Below, piece by piece: positions 1-4,847 of a stretch of DNA of 6,577 nt. The notes below the pieces were generated by a model, which saw nothing but the letters and a program-made list of their open reading frames with translations, did not search any database and was not told the origin of the DNA. The stretch lies in the NCBI GenBank assembly GCA_028876695.1, contig JAGWRH010000326.1, positions 1 to 6,577 of the forward strand, read 5' to 3'. The position numbers and the translations under genes were made by a program. The stretch's first letter is position 1; each line of letters begins with the position of its first letter. The stretch comes from Acidobacteriota bacterium (GTDB lineage: Bacteria > Acidobacteriota > Terriglobia > Acidiferrales > UBA7541).

Positions 1-472
1 CCGCCATAGCAGACAAGAACCGATACGCCGACTCTTGCGCACGTCGCTTGCGGTCTCTGCCCTGGTTTGCTCGTCTTGCCAGCTCCACCAGCTTTCGCAA
101 CGTGACCGATGCACCCCCGGGCTGACTTGCCAGCCAGTCCCAATGTCGCGGCAACAGAGTAACTTCGCGGGCTATGACGCCCAACTTCGGTCGGCCGGGG
201 TGCCTCGTTTCGCCTTCGGTTTTACGCGGTTCGCTGACCCGCGCGGCACCGGCTGAGGACTGGGCGTCTAGTCGCCGCAAAACGTCCGCGGCGCTGCCGC
301 GAAAATCCACCTCGACCAATGCGCTGGTAATATCGTCAAAAATCAGCACCTGCGCCCACTTGTAGCGATCGATGGCCGCTTTGGCTTTCAGTGCAACGTC
401 CCGCACATCGCCAGAGGCGATGGATTTCGTTCCCATGAAAGCGGTACACCGTGTAGTATGAAATTCAACCAT
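1..472 (-). CDS. DUF2239 family protein, 3' end cut by the window edge
   Basis: The frame is open from an ATG at 472 to the window edge, giving 157 codons with no stop, so the C-terminus lies outside. The product starts MVEFHTTRCTAFMGTKSIAS and contains LIFDDITSALVEVDFRG, then a linker, RPKLGVIAREVTLLPRHWDW, LASQPGGASVTLRKLVE and, at the edge, SAYRFLSAMA. This order (N-terminal FDD..VDFRG segment, then the RPKLGV.REVTLLPRHWDWL.QPGGAS block) is what I recall for DUF2239 (Pfam PF09998), a family without an assigned function. The recalled family length is about 190-200 residues, so roughly 40 are missing. GAGG lies 5 nt before the ATG and supports this start. There is no signal peptide or membrane segment, so it is probably cytosolic. 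The RPKLGV/LRKLVE part is basic and helix-like, but nucleic-acid binding would be a guess. It is divergent from the GrpB-like gene and shares a spacer of about 100 bp with it. Confidence 0.88.
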   Translation of the reverse strand, partial: MVEFHTTRCTAFMGTKSIASGDVRDVALKAKAAIDRYKWAQVLIFDDITSALVEVDFRGSAADVLRRLDAQSSAGAARVSEPRKTEGETRHPGRPKLGVIAREVTLLPRHWDWLASQPGGASVTLRKLVELARRANQGRDRKRRAQESAYRFLSAMA

Positions 473-491
473 TTGGGCCTCGACATTTAGT

Positions 492-518
492 TCCGGGTAC
501 AACTATACTATCCGGGTA
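492..518. promoter_or_regulatory. Candidate operator: TCCGGGTA direct repeat in a divergent spacer
   Basis: The octamer TCCGGGTA occurs at 492-499 and again at 511-518, 19 bp start to start, separated by AT-rich sequence. The second copy lies in TATCCGGGTATAAT, an imperfect palindrome around CCGG that runs into a TATAAT box. The pair sits between two divergent start codons (472 and 571). The repeat is seen directly. A role as a repressor or activator site for one or both genes is inferred, and no regulator is encoded nearby. Confidence 0.4.
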
Positions 519-522
519 TAAT
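517..522 (+). promoter_or_regulatory. Candidate -10 box (TATAAT) for the GrpB-like gene
   Basis: This is a perfect TATAAT hexamer about 49 bp before the ATG at 571. No convincing -35 TTGACA-like hexamer lies 16-18 bp upstream; that position is occupied by the first TCCGGGTA copy. If the box is real, the promoter may depend on an activator bound there. On the opposite strand, TATAGT (507-502) could serve the DUF2239 gene, also without a good -35. Confidence 0.35.
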
Positions 523-570
523 CAAGATGTCCAGAGAAAAGGCCCTGGCCGGTAGCACTTCGAGGTCCGC

Positions 571-1167
571 ATGCGGCAGAGAAACTATTCCGCGTGCGGG
601 GTGGCTATGGCAACTGAACCGTACGAATCAGGACTGATTGGGGGCGTCGAAAGACGTGAAATTGAGATCGTCGACTATGATCCTGAATGGCGCAAGAAGT
701 TTGAAAGGCACGCTGAAACGATCACCAAGGCCATTGGTGGCTCCATCCTGCGCATCGAACATATCGGGTCAACATCCGTCCCCGGCCTTGCGGCTAAACC
801 CATCATCGACATTCTTGTTGTATTGCCAGACTCCGCGAACGAGTCAGCTTATTTGCCCCAATTGGAAGCCGCGGGATATGTCCTGCGCGTGCGGGAGCCG
901 GACTGGCATGAGCACCGTATGTTTCGAACCTTGGATAGAGACGTGCACATCCACATCTACTCAGCCGGCTGTCCCGAGATTCAGCGAAACTTGCTCTTCC
1001 GCGACCGTCTTCGAAAAAGTGCCCAGGACCGAATGCACTACGAAAAAACCAAACGTGAACTTGCCGCGAAGAGCTGGCCAGACATGAATGCCTATGCACT
1101 TGCAAAGACTGAGGTGATTGAAAGCATCATCGCTGCGGCACAAGCGGCGGGGAAAGTGTCGGATTGA
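571..1167 (+). CDS. GrpB/UPF0157 family protein (nucleotidyltransferase fold)
   Basis: This 198-residue protein belongs to the GrpB (UPF0157, PF04229) family, which has a nucleotidyltransferase-like fold and no firmly known substrate. The name is unrelated to the GrpE chaperone. Diagnostic blocks are IEIVDYDPEWRKKFERHAE (31-49), the signature EHIGSTSVPGLAAKPIIDI (63-81) with its Gly-Ser and the downstream Asp80 expected of the fold, then DWHEHRMFR and HIHIYSAG near the middle, and NLLFRDRLR after them. Length fits the family, so the gene looks intact. Two starts are possible. ATG 571 has GAGG 5 nt upstream. ATG 607 (residue 13, ATEPYESGLIGG follows) has only a poor GGTGG, but begins nearer the conserved region. 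I give 571 on the ribosome-binding site; 607 is equally plausible from the family. It is monocistronic, with a repeat-bearing spacer after it. Confidence 0.9.
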   Translation: MRQRNYSACGVAMATEPYESGLIGGVERREIEIVDYDPEWRKKFERHAETITKAIGGSILRIEHIGSTSVPGLAAKPIIDILVVLPDSANESAYLPQLEAAGYVLRVREPDWHEHRMFRTLDRDVHIHIYSAGCPEIQRNLLFRDRLRKSAQDRMHYEKTKRELAAKSWPDMNAYALAKTEVIESIIAAAQAAGKVSD

Positions 1168-1276
1168 TCTGGGCCGGTGGCAGGTCCCTACCTTGGCTTT
1201 CCGTCTGCCATGATCGATCTGCAACTGGAAATATCGCGCAACACATAAACTACGAATTCCGTGAAAACTATACGGG

Positions 1277-1320
1277 TGCCGCACGCCTCGGGGTTCCGGC
1301 GTGGGCTTCCGATTTTTGAT
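1277..1320 (+). repeat. Interspersed repeat A, copy 1
   Basis: These 44 bp align without gaps to 2891-2934 with 34 identities counted by eye (TGCCGCACGCCTCGG against TGCAGCACGCCTCGG at the start). The surrounding bases differ, so this is a dispersed element rather than one long duplication. In this spacer it lies directly before repeat B. Confidence 0.55.
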
Positions 1321-1347
1321 AGGACCTGCCGCCGCATTCTCGGTGCG

Positions 1348-1419
1348 GTGCACTCCGGCGCCCCCGGCGCACTCTGGTTTGTGTCAGGGCACGACTTTAG
1401 ACGTGCCCTGAAGCGCGCG
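1348..1419 (+). repeat. Interspersed repeat B, copy 1, with hairpin
   Basis: These 72 bp align without gaps to 2591-2662 with 62 identities counted by eye. The core is a perfect 9-bp inverted repeat, CAGGGCACG (1385-1393) and CGTGCCCTG (1402-1410), with an 8-nt loop. This resembles REP-like palindromes scattered through acidobacterial genomes. There is no T-run after the stem, so it is not a classical intrinsic terminator, although it could still affect mRNA ends. Confidence 0.7.
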
Positions 1420-1568
1420 CGGTACCGCGAGCAGAGAGGTGTGTCCCAATGATCTTGAGCGGCCGATGCTTCAACGAGCGCCCGTGATAAGTCGCCGCTG
1501 AATTGTCCGGGTTCCTCGTTTTCGGCCTCTACTCGACAACGTGGCAGAGCTGGCGGACGACCTAGTTT

Positions 1569-2360
1569 CTAGCGCAGCTGCGCCACTAGCGCCGAAAGTT
1601 GCTGGATCACGGCACTGTCGTAAAGGATGATGTGCCCCTCGCCGGGAAGAATGGTGACGCGGGGCTTGATGCCACGTTTCCTCAGCGCAGCGGCGTAGCG
1701 TTCCGTAAAGTCGGGAGGTGCTGTGTCATCTTTGTCGCCGACTATCAGCCAGATCTTCGTCTGCGAGCTGATCTCGCTGACAGCGTCCACCGGGGAAATA
1801 CTCGTGACCGGTTTGTCCCAAAGTGGATTGGGGTGGAGTGTGTTCATGTGTTTTCGCCAAACCGGCACATCGCAGGGGCATGACAAAAGTAGCGCGGCCT
1901 TCGCGAGTCCATTGTCTCGTGCGATCAAATCGGCGGAGATGGCGGCGCCGCCGGAATGGCCGACTAAAACCACCGCGGATGGATGCAATTGCCTCTTGAG
2001 TTGGCGGACGGCCGCATCCATCTGGTTCAAGACCTCTGGCGTGTAGTTATCGCCGAATCCACCGCCCTTGACCCCGTCGGATGTGTCGCCAGCTAGGTCC
2101 GTGTACCCCGGCCTGACCAGGGCGGCGGCAATGATCCCGTGAATTTGATTAGCAGCATTGGTCGCCAGGACGTAATCTACCCGGCCCAAATCACCGTGGA
2201 GAACGACAACCAGTATTGGGGCGCGGCCAGCGTCAGTGCTTCGGAATAGTGCCGCCCTGGTACGTTGACCAGCAGCACCGAGCCATTGTTTCTCGACCCT
2301 GGCCGCTCGCGCCGCAGGAGTGGCGACTACGAGCAGCGCCAATAGAACCGGTAATCGCAT
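1569..2360 (-). CDS. Exported alpha/beta hydrolase (dienelactone hydrolase/prolyl-oligopeptidase-like)
   Basis: From ATG 2360 the product has 263 residues. It opens with a typical signal peptide (MRLPVLLALLVVATPAARA, cleavage probably after ARA), so it acts outside the cytoplasm. The alpha/beta-hydrolase features are VVVLHGD at 51-57 (oxyanion-side strand and loop), nucleophile elbow GHSGG with Ser136, an acid-bearing VGDKDD segment (Asp212 likely) and PGEGH with His243, giving a complete Ser-Asp-His triad in the right order. Substrate is unknown; an ester or peptide bond is likely from the family. Start choice is open. GTG 2393 has GAGGA 4 nt upstream and overlaps a preceding TGA as GTGA, adding 11 residues before the signal peptide. 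TTG/ATG-like codons up to 2474 only add a non-secretory tail. ATG 2360 gives the best signal peptide but a weak ribosome-binding site. The gene stands alone, convergent with the GrpB-like gene. Confidence 0.85.
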   Translation of the reverse strand: MRLPVLLALLVVATPAARAARVEKQWLGAAGQRTRAALFRSTDAGRAPILVVVLHGDLGRVDYVLATNAANQIHGIIAAALVRPGYTDLAGDTSDGVKGGGFGDNYTPEVLNQMDAAVRQLKRQLHPSAVVLVGHSGGAAISADLIARDNGLAKAALLLSCPCDVPVWRKHMNTLHPNPLWDKPVTSISPVDAVSEISSQTKIWLIVGDKDDTAPPDFTERYAAALRKRGIKPRVTILPGEGHIILYDSAVIQQLSALVAQLR

Positions 2361-2389
2361 GATCCAACTCGAACGGTCTGCGTTTGAAC

Positions 2390-2596
2390 TCACCTTGTCC
2401 TCGACGCGATCTGGCACGGATGTATATCGGTCAGTCCGAGCGATCTCTTCCCATCTGCGATATAGATCCCACATTGCCCGTTCAATTCAGCTTGCACGTG
2501 TAGTGGACGATTGACAGTGAAATCCGGTTTCTCGACGAGAGGATCGTAGTAAGTCCCGATTAGTCGCCCGGATGGCGCATTCTTCGCGCCGTGCAC
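2390..2596 (-). CDS. Possible small ORF (68 codons) touching the hydrolase gene; doubtful
   Basis: I do not recognise this product. It would start at GTG 2596 inside repeat B and contains segments such as LIGTYYDPLVEKPDF and GIYIADGKRSLGLTDIHP, which look more protein-like than a random frame. Its TGA overlaps the possible GTG start of the hydrolase (GTGA at 2393-2390), which would be a coupling arrangement. Against it are the lack of a good ribosome-binding site, a start formed by repeat DNA, and a short length. It could be the decayed end of an older gene upstream of the hydrolase. Confidence 0.25.
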   Translation of the reverse strand: MHGAKNAPSGRLIGTYYDPLVEKPDFTVNRPLHVQAELNGQCGIYIADGKRSLGLTDIHPCQIASRTR

Positions 2597-2662
2597 ACCG
2601 GCGTCCCCGACGCACTCCGGTTTGTATCAGGGCACGACGTTAGTCGTGCCATAAAACGCGCG
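2591..2662 (+). repeat. Interspersed repeat B, copy 2, with hairpin
   Basis: This is the second copy of the 72-bp repeat at 1348-1419, in the same orientation. The palindrome is GGCACGAC (2631-2638), a 4-nt loop GTTA and GTCGTGCC (2643-2650), a perfect 8-bp stem. The arm changes relative to copy 1 keep the stem paired, which suggests selection for structure or repeated birth from a shared family. Confidence 0.7.
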
Positions 2663-2721
2663 TGCCAGCAGAGCGTAGGAGCGCTGCTTGCTGCGTCCTG
2701 AACTCGCGGATGTCGCGCGGC

Positions 2722-2798
2722 TGTCATCCCGAACCTGGTCTCGACGCATTTTGTCGAGAACGGGGGTGAGGGATCTGCTTTTCACCCAGGGCGGGTGA
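2722..2798. repeat. TGTCATCCCGA-type palindromic element
   Basis: The stretch begins TGTCATCCCGAACC, ends with GGGATCTGCTTTTCACCC and contains TCTCGAC (2739-2745) pairing with GTCGAGA (2753-2759) around a 7-nt loop. A second stem, TCACCC (2782-2787) with GGGTGA (2793-2798), follows. Elements with the frame TGTCATCC..GA..GGATCTGC recur in acidobacterial intergenic DNA as far as I recall. Only one copy is in this window, so the repeat status rests on that recollection. Confidence 0.4.
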
Positions 2799-2833
2799 CA
2801 GTCGCTTCGTCCGCTCTGCCCCGCACGAAACGC

Positions 2834-2870
2834 GATGGCTGCTGACGGCGCATAACTCGTCAGCGCCATC
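2834..2870. repeat. 13-bp inverted repeat with a single bulged T
   Basis: GATGGC (2834-2839), bulged T2840 and GCTGACG (2841-2847) pair perfectly with CGTCAGC (2858-2864) and GCCATC (2865-2870) around a 10-nt loop. This is the strongest hairpin in the window. It lies about 115 bp past the stop of the macro-domain gene. It lacks a T-tract on either side, so it is not a textbook terminator; it may block 3' exonucleases or belong to a REP-type repeat. Confidence 0.6.
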
Positions 2871-2890
2871 TCCCGCGCAAACTCGCTGCG

Positions 2891-2934
2891 TGCAGCACGC
2901 CTCGGCGCTCAGGCCCGCGCTTCCAATTTTGAAT
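2891..2934 (+). repeat. Interspersed repeat A, copy 2
   Basis: This matches 1277-1320 at 34 of 44 positions by eye, in the same orientation. Here it lies 228 bp after repeat B instead of directly before it, so A and B move or duplicate as separate units. Confidence 0.55.
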
Positions 2935-2985
2935 CCGCGCTGCCACTGCGGCTTACATGTCGAGCGGGGCGGCCGAGCGAGCCTG

Positions 2986-3522
2986 TCACTCCGCCGGTGC
3001 GCCCTTGGCATTCATTTGCACGAAAACTTCCTTGAAAGTCGAAAGCGCCGCTTCATCGAACAGCACAAAATAAATCTTCTCCAGCGTGGTTTCGCCTTCC
3101 AAATGCCGCACCGCTTCCCGCAGCATGATTTCCGCGCACTCGCGAACCGGAAACCCCGCGATCCCCGTCCCGACGGCCGGCAGTGCGATCGTTTTCAGAC
3201 CGTTCTGCGCCGCGATGCGCAGGCTGTGCGCCGTCGAACTGCGCAGCGTAAGCGCGGACGTGCGGCCGCCCAACTCCATGCTCGCCGCATGAATCACGTG
3301 CTTCGCCTTCAATTTCCCGCCGGACGTGATCGCCGCGCCGCCCAGCGGCACCGGACCGATCGCGTCGCATTCCGCCTGAATCTGCTGCCCGCCCTTGCGG
3401 CGAATGGCCCCGGCCACCCCGCCGCCAAGCTGCAGGTCGTTGTTCGCCGCGTTGACGATCGCATCGGTATCCATCTCCGTCAGATCGCCCTGCACGATTT
3501 CGATGTGATCGCGCGCGTTCAT
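2986..3522 (-). CDS. Macro-domain protein (ADP-ribose binding; possible ADP-ribosyl hydrolase/deacetylase)
   Basis: This protein of 178 residues is essentially one macro domain. IEIVQGDLTEMDTDAIVNAA (7-26) supplies the first strands, with Asp13 expected to hold the adenine ring and Asn24/Asn27 near the distal ribose. LGGGVAGAI (32-40) is the glycine-rich loop, and LPAVGTGIAGFP (114-125) is the phosphate-binding loop. Family members bind ADP-ribose, O-acetyl-ADP-ribose or ADP-ribosylated targets, and many hydrolyse them. The intact NAAN and GGG loops suggest an active protein, but the exact substrate cannot be read from sequence. No signal peptide is visible, so it is probably cytosolic. Its ATG overlaps the preceding stop (ATGA, 3522-3519), and CGAGG sits 5 nt upstream inside that gene, so translation is probably coupled. 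It is the last gene of the three-gene operon. Confidence 0.93.
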   Translation of the reverse strand: MNARDHIEIVQGDLTEMDTDAIVNAANNDLQLGGGVAGAIRRKGGQQIQAECDAIGPVPLGGAAITSGGKLKAKHVIHAASMELGGRTSALTLRSSTAHSLRIAAQNGLKTIALPAVGTGIAGFPVRECAEIMLREAVRHLEGETTLEKIYFVLFDEAALSTFKEVFVQMNAKGAPAE

Positions 3523-4151
3523 GGCGACCTCGCCTCGCGCAGCCCCGCCGAGCGCGCCGCTTCACTGACGATCACCGGCTGGAGCCCCAGCGTGTGTCCA
3601 AATCGGAGGCAAAGTTCCAGAGTCCGCTCGCTGGTTTGCGGCGCGCGGATAATCTGCATCGCACGCTTCAGTGACGTCGGTTCGCTAAATTGCAACCCCA
3701 CGCAGCGTTCGGGACAATTGGTCATTTCCGCGAGATCCGCGATAGAAATGGATTCGGCCGTGCTCGCGAGCACCGCTTCCGGTTTCGCGAACTTATCGAA
3801 GAGCGTGAAGATTTCCAACTGCAATTCCTCGTCTTCCGGAGCCGCTTCGATCAAGAAATCCGCCGATCGTGCCACGTCGTTGATCGATTCCATGGTCGAG
3901 AGACTTGCGAGCGTGCCGCCGCCAGTCTCCCCGTTTTGCCGCGGGAACTTCTCCTGCGCCAAAGCCGCATCGAGAGCCACGGCAATGTACGACCTCGCCT
4001 CAGCCAATCGCGACTGCGAAATATCTTCCAGGATCACGCGGCACCTTCCGAGTAGCGCATAAGCGGCGATTTGTCTGCCCTTCGCGCCTGCCCCGATGAT
4101 GCCAATCGTTCCCTCGAACGGATCGTCGCGCTCGTCGGTCATCGCCGCCAA
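3519..4151 (-). CDS. Truncated 3-hydroxyacyl-CoA dehydrogenase-like NAD-binding protein (probable pseudoenzyme)
   Basis: The product has 210 residues from a TTG at 4151 (207 from ATG 4142). It matches the N-terminal NAD-binding domain of 3-hydroxyacyl-CoA dehydrogenase: GIIGAGAKG (17-25, GxGxxG), acidic end of strand 2 at LED (41-43), ADFLIEAAPEDEEL (97-110), then VGLQFSEP (151-158). In normal enzymes the last block reads GLHFFNP with the catalytic His, and a Glu follows 12 residues later. Here both are Gln (154 and 166), and SNTS is replaced by STAE. The chain also ends where the C-terminal substrate and dimer domain would begin. NAD binding is likely; dehydrogenation of acyl-CoA is not. AAGGA lies 7 nt before the TTG, inside the end of the preceding gene, whereas ATG 4142 lacks a good site. 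The TTG follows the upstream TAA directly. Confidence 0.85.
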   Translation of the reverse strand: MAAMTDERDDPFEGTIGIIGAGAKGRQIAAYALLGRCRVILEDISQSRLAEARSYIAVALDAALAQEKFPRQNGETGGGTLASLSTMESINDVARSADFLIEAAPEDEELQLEIFTLFDKFAKPEAVLASTAESISIADLAEMTNCPERCVGLQFSEPTSLKRAMQIIRAPQTSERTLELCLRFGHTLGLQPVIVSEAARSAGLREARSP

Positions 4152-4538
4152 TTACAATTCCTTGATCGCATCTTCGTCGAATCCCAGCACGATCTGCTTG
4201 CCGCCGATGATGATCGGACGCCGGATCAGGTTCGGCTCCTTCGCCATCAGCTGGATCGCCTCTCTACGCGAAGGAGGATTGGTCTTCATGTTGCGGCTGC
4301 GGTAAAGCTCGTTGCGCGGATTTAAAAACTCTTTGTAGTCGCGTTCGCCGATCAACCGGTCGAGCTCTGCCGCGCTCAGCCGCTCGCTCGCCAGGTCGCG
4401 GAACCGCGGCTTGATACCGCGCTGCTCTACGAACTGCCGAGCTTTCCGGCACGTGGTTCACGTCGGCTTGTGGAAGAACAAGACCGACTTTCCTACCGTG
4501 CTGCCTGTCGGCGCCTTGTTGAGTTTCTTTGCCGCCAT
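4152..4538 (-). CDS. ArsC/Spx-family thioredoxin-fold protein with in-frame TGA at the catalytic Cys: candidate selenoprotein
   Basis: Read through one TGA (4460-4458), this frame encodes 128 residues: SVLFFHKPT-U27-TTCRKARQF, then RFRDLASERLSAAELDRLIG, FLNPRNELYR (71-80), LIRRPIIIGG (104-113) and a final LGFDEDAIKEL. The ArsC/Spx/YffB family normally has P-[ST]-C-x-x-C-R-K-A at this point and a conserved Arg in the RPI turn (Arg107 here). The TGA replaces exactly the first, nucleophilic cysteine, giving UxxC with Cys30. Length fits ArsC/Spx (about 115-140). The ATG at 4538 has GGAG 6 nt upstream, so translation clearly begins before the TGA. A SECIS-like hairpin follows it. Likely role: cytosolic thiol/selenol redox protein, perhaps an arsenate-type reductase or a thiol-disulfide enzyme. 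It is the first gene of a three-gene operon. The alternative is a nonsense mutation or sequencing error; a caller would then show only the fragment from TTG 4355. Confidence 0.8.
4414..4452 (-). promoter_or_regulatory. Candidate bacterial SECIS stem-loop after the in-frame TGA
   Basis: Counting from the base after UGA, nucleotides 6-11 (GUGCCG) pair with 39-44 (CGGUAU), including two G-U pairs. A 4x4 internal loop follows, then GCUC (16-19) pairs with GAGC (31-34) under an 11-nt apical loop that begins GG (20-21). The apical loop starts 19 nt after UGA and has G at its first two positions, which fits the general bacterial SECIS model (loop 16-37 nt from UGA, G among the first bases). The fold was made by eye. 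A shorter competing stem, UGCCG/CGGCA, also exists. Confidence 0.5.
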
Positions 4539-4847
4539 TCGCCTCTCCAGTCCCAACCGATTCTGACATGCCGAAGATGAATTGCAAGACAACATCACCC
4601 CGGCAAGGGGCTTCGCAGGCCGCCAAGCCGGATTCGAATAGCATGGCGAAATCGCGCCCTTTGAGGCATTTGCCGGCGCGAAAGAGCGGTTTACGCGTCA
4701 ATTTCAGCGCAAAATCGCCGCACGTATGTGCGGTCTTATGCGATTCGATTCGTTAACGTTCTTCGGTTTTGGGCGAATGGGCGGAACGTCAGACGGAGAG
4801 GGTGGAGAGCGCGGCCGCTTGCGCACGGGACGGCGGTCGCGCGGCGC
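4539..4847. other. Spacer between mug-like gene and the selenoprotein-like operon
   Basis: About 310 bp with no gene I can support. It must hold the promoter of the minus-strand operon, but I see no clear -35/-10 pair. A perfect 6-bp hairpin, CCGCAC (4718-4723), loop GTAT, GTGCGG (4728-4733), lies about 180 bp upstream of the operon start. A CGATTCGATTCG direct repeat adjoins it (about 4741-4752). The spacer also contains the 3' side of the mug-like gene, with no obvious terminator. Confidence 0.5.
4542..4548 (-). promoter_or_regulatory. Ribosome-binding site of the candidate selenoprotein
   Basis: GGAGAGG lies just before ATG 4538; its GGAG is 6 nt from the start codon. This is the best Shine-Dalgarno in the operon. 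It fixes the start 26 codons upstream of the TGA, which argues against translation beginning only at the TTG (4355) after it. Confidence 0.7.

Larger units (their letters stand above)
1168..1568. other. Gene-free spacer of about 400 bp with interspersed repeats
   Basis: No convincing gene lies on either strand. The stretch separates two convergent genes (GrpB-like, +; hydrolase, -). It holds one copy each of repeat A (1277-1320) and repeat B (1348-1419), the latter with a 9-bp perfect hairpin, so it may double as the transcription end for both neighbours. About 1420-1568 shows nothing I can name. Confidence 0.6.
2475..2985. other. Gene-poor, hairpin-rich spacer
   Basis: Apart from the doubtful small ORF that ends inside the hydrolase region, I see no gene here. 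The stretch holds repeat B copy 2 (2591-2662), a CTCGAC/GTCGAG hairpin within a TGTCATCCCGA-type element (2722-2790), a TCACCC/GGGTGA hairpin (2782-2798), a long bulged hairpin (2834-2870) and repeat A copy 2 (2891-2934). It looks like a collecting site for small non-coding repeats downstream of the selenoprotein-like operon. No transposase remnant is visible. Confidence 0.6.

Noticed and set aside
35..365. Two short plus-strand ORFs near the left edge
   Set aside because: They are antisense to the clear DUF2239 coding frame.
1385..1410. Intrinsic terminator for the GrpB-like gene
   Set aside because: The stem is perfect, but no T-run follows on either strand, and the same hairpin recurs in the second spacer as part of a dispersed repeat.
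1261..1452. 63-codon plus-strand ORF in the first repeat spacer
   Set aside because: It consists almost entirely of repeats A and B, with no family or ribosome-binding site.
3053..3565. 170-codon minus-strand ORF rich in Arg/Gly
   Set aside because: It is a frame shadow of the macro-domain gene, with no start signal or family resemblance.
2890..4062. 390-codon plus-strand ORF
   Set aside because: It lies antisense to the macro-domain and dehydrogenase-like genes and is Arg-rich low-quality sequence, typical of shadow frames in GC-rich DNA.
4435..4451. Short hairpin UGCCG/CGGCA just after the TGA as the SECIS element
   Set aside because: Its apical loop begins only 11 nt after the UGA, nearer than the usual bacterial spacing. 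The larger fold fits better, although the two compete.
4458..4460. Reading the TGA as a true stop, leaving a 67-residue gene from TTG 4355
   Set aside because: That fragment begins in the middle of the family fold, has no ribosome-binding site and lacks the active site. Homology and a strong start continue upstream in the same frame. A pseudogene or sequencing error cannot be excluded from one sequence.
4264..4701. 145-codon minus-strand ORF overlapping the selenoprotein-like gene in another frame
   Set aside because: It starts at TTG without a ribosome-binding site, shows no recognisable family, and its second half is the out-of-frame shadow of the ArsC/Spx-like gene.
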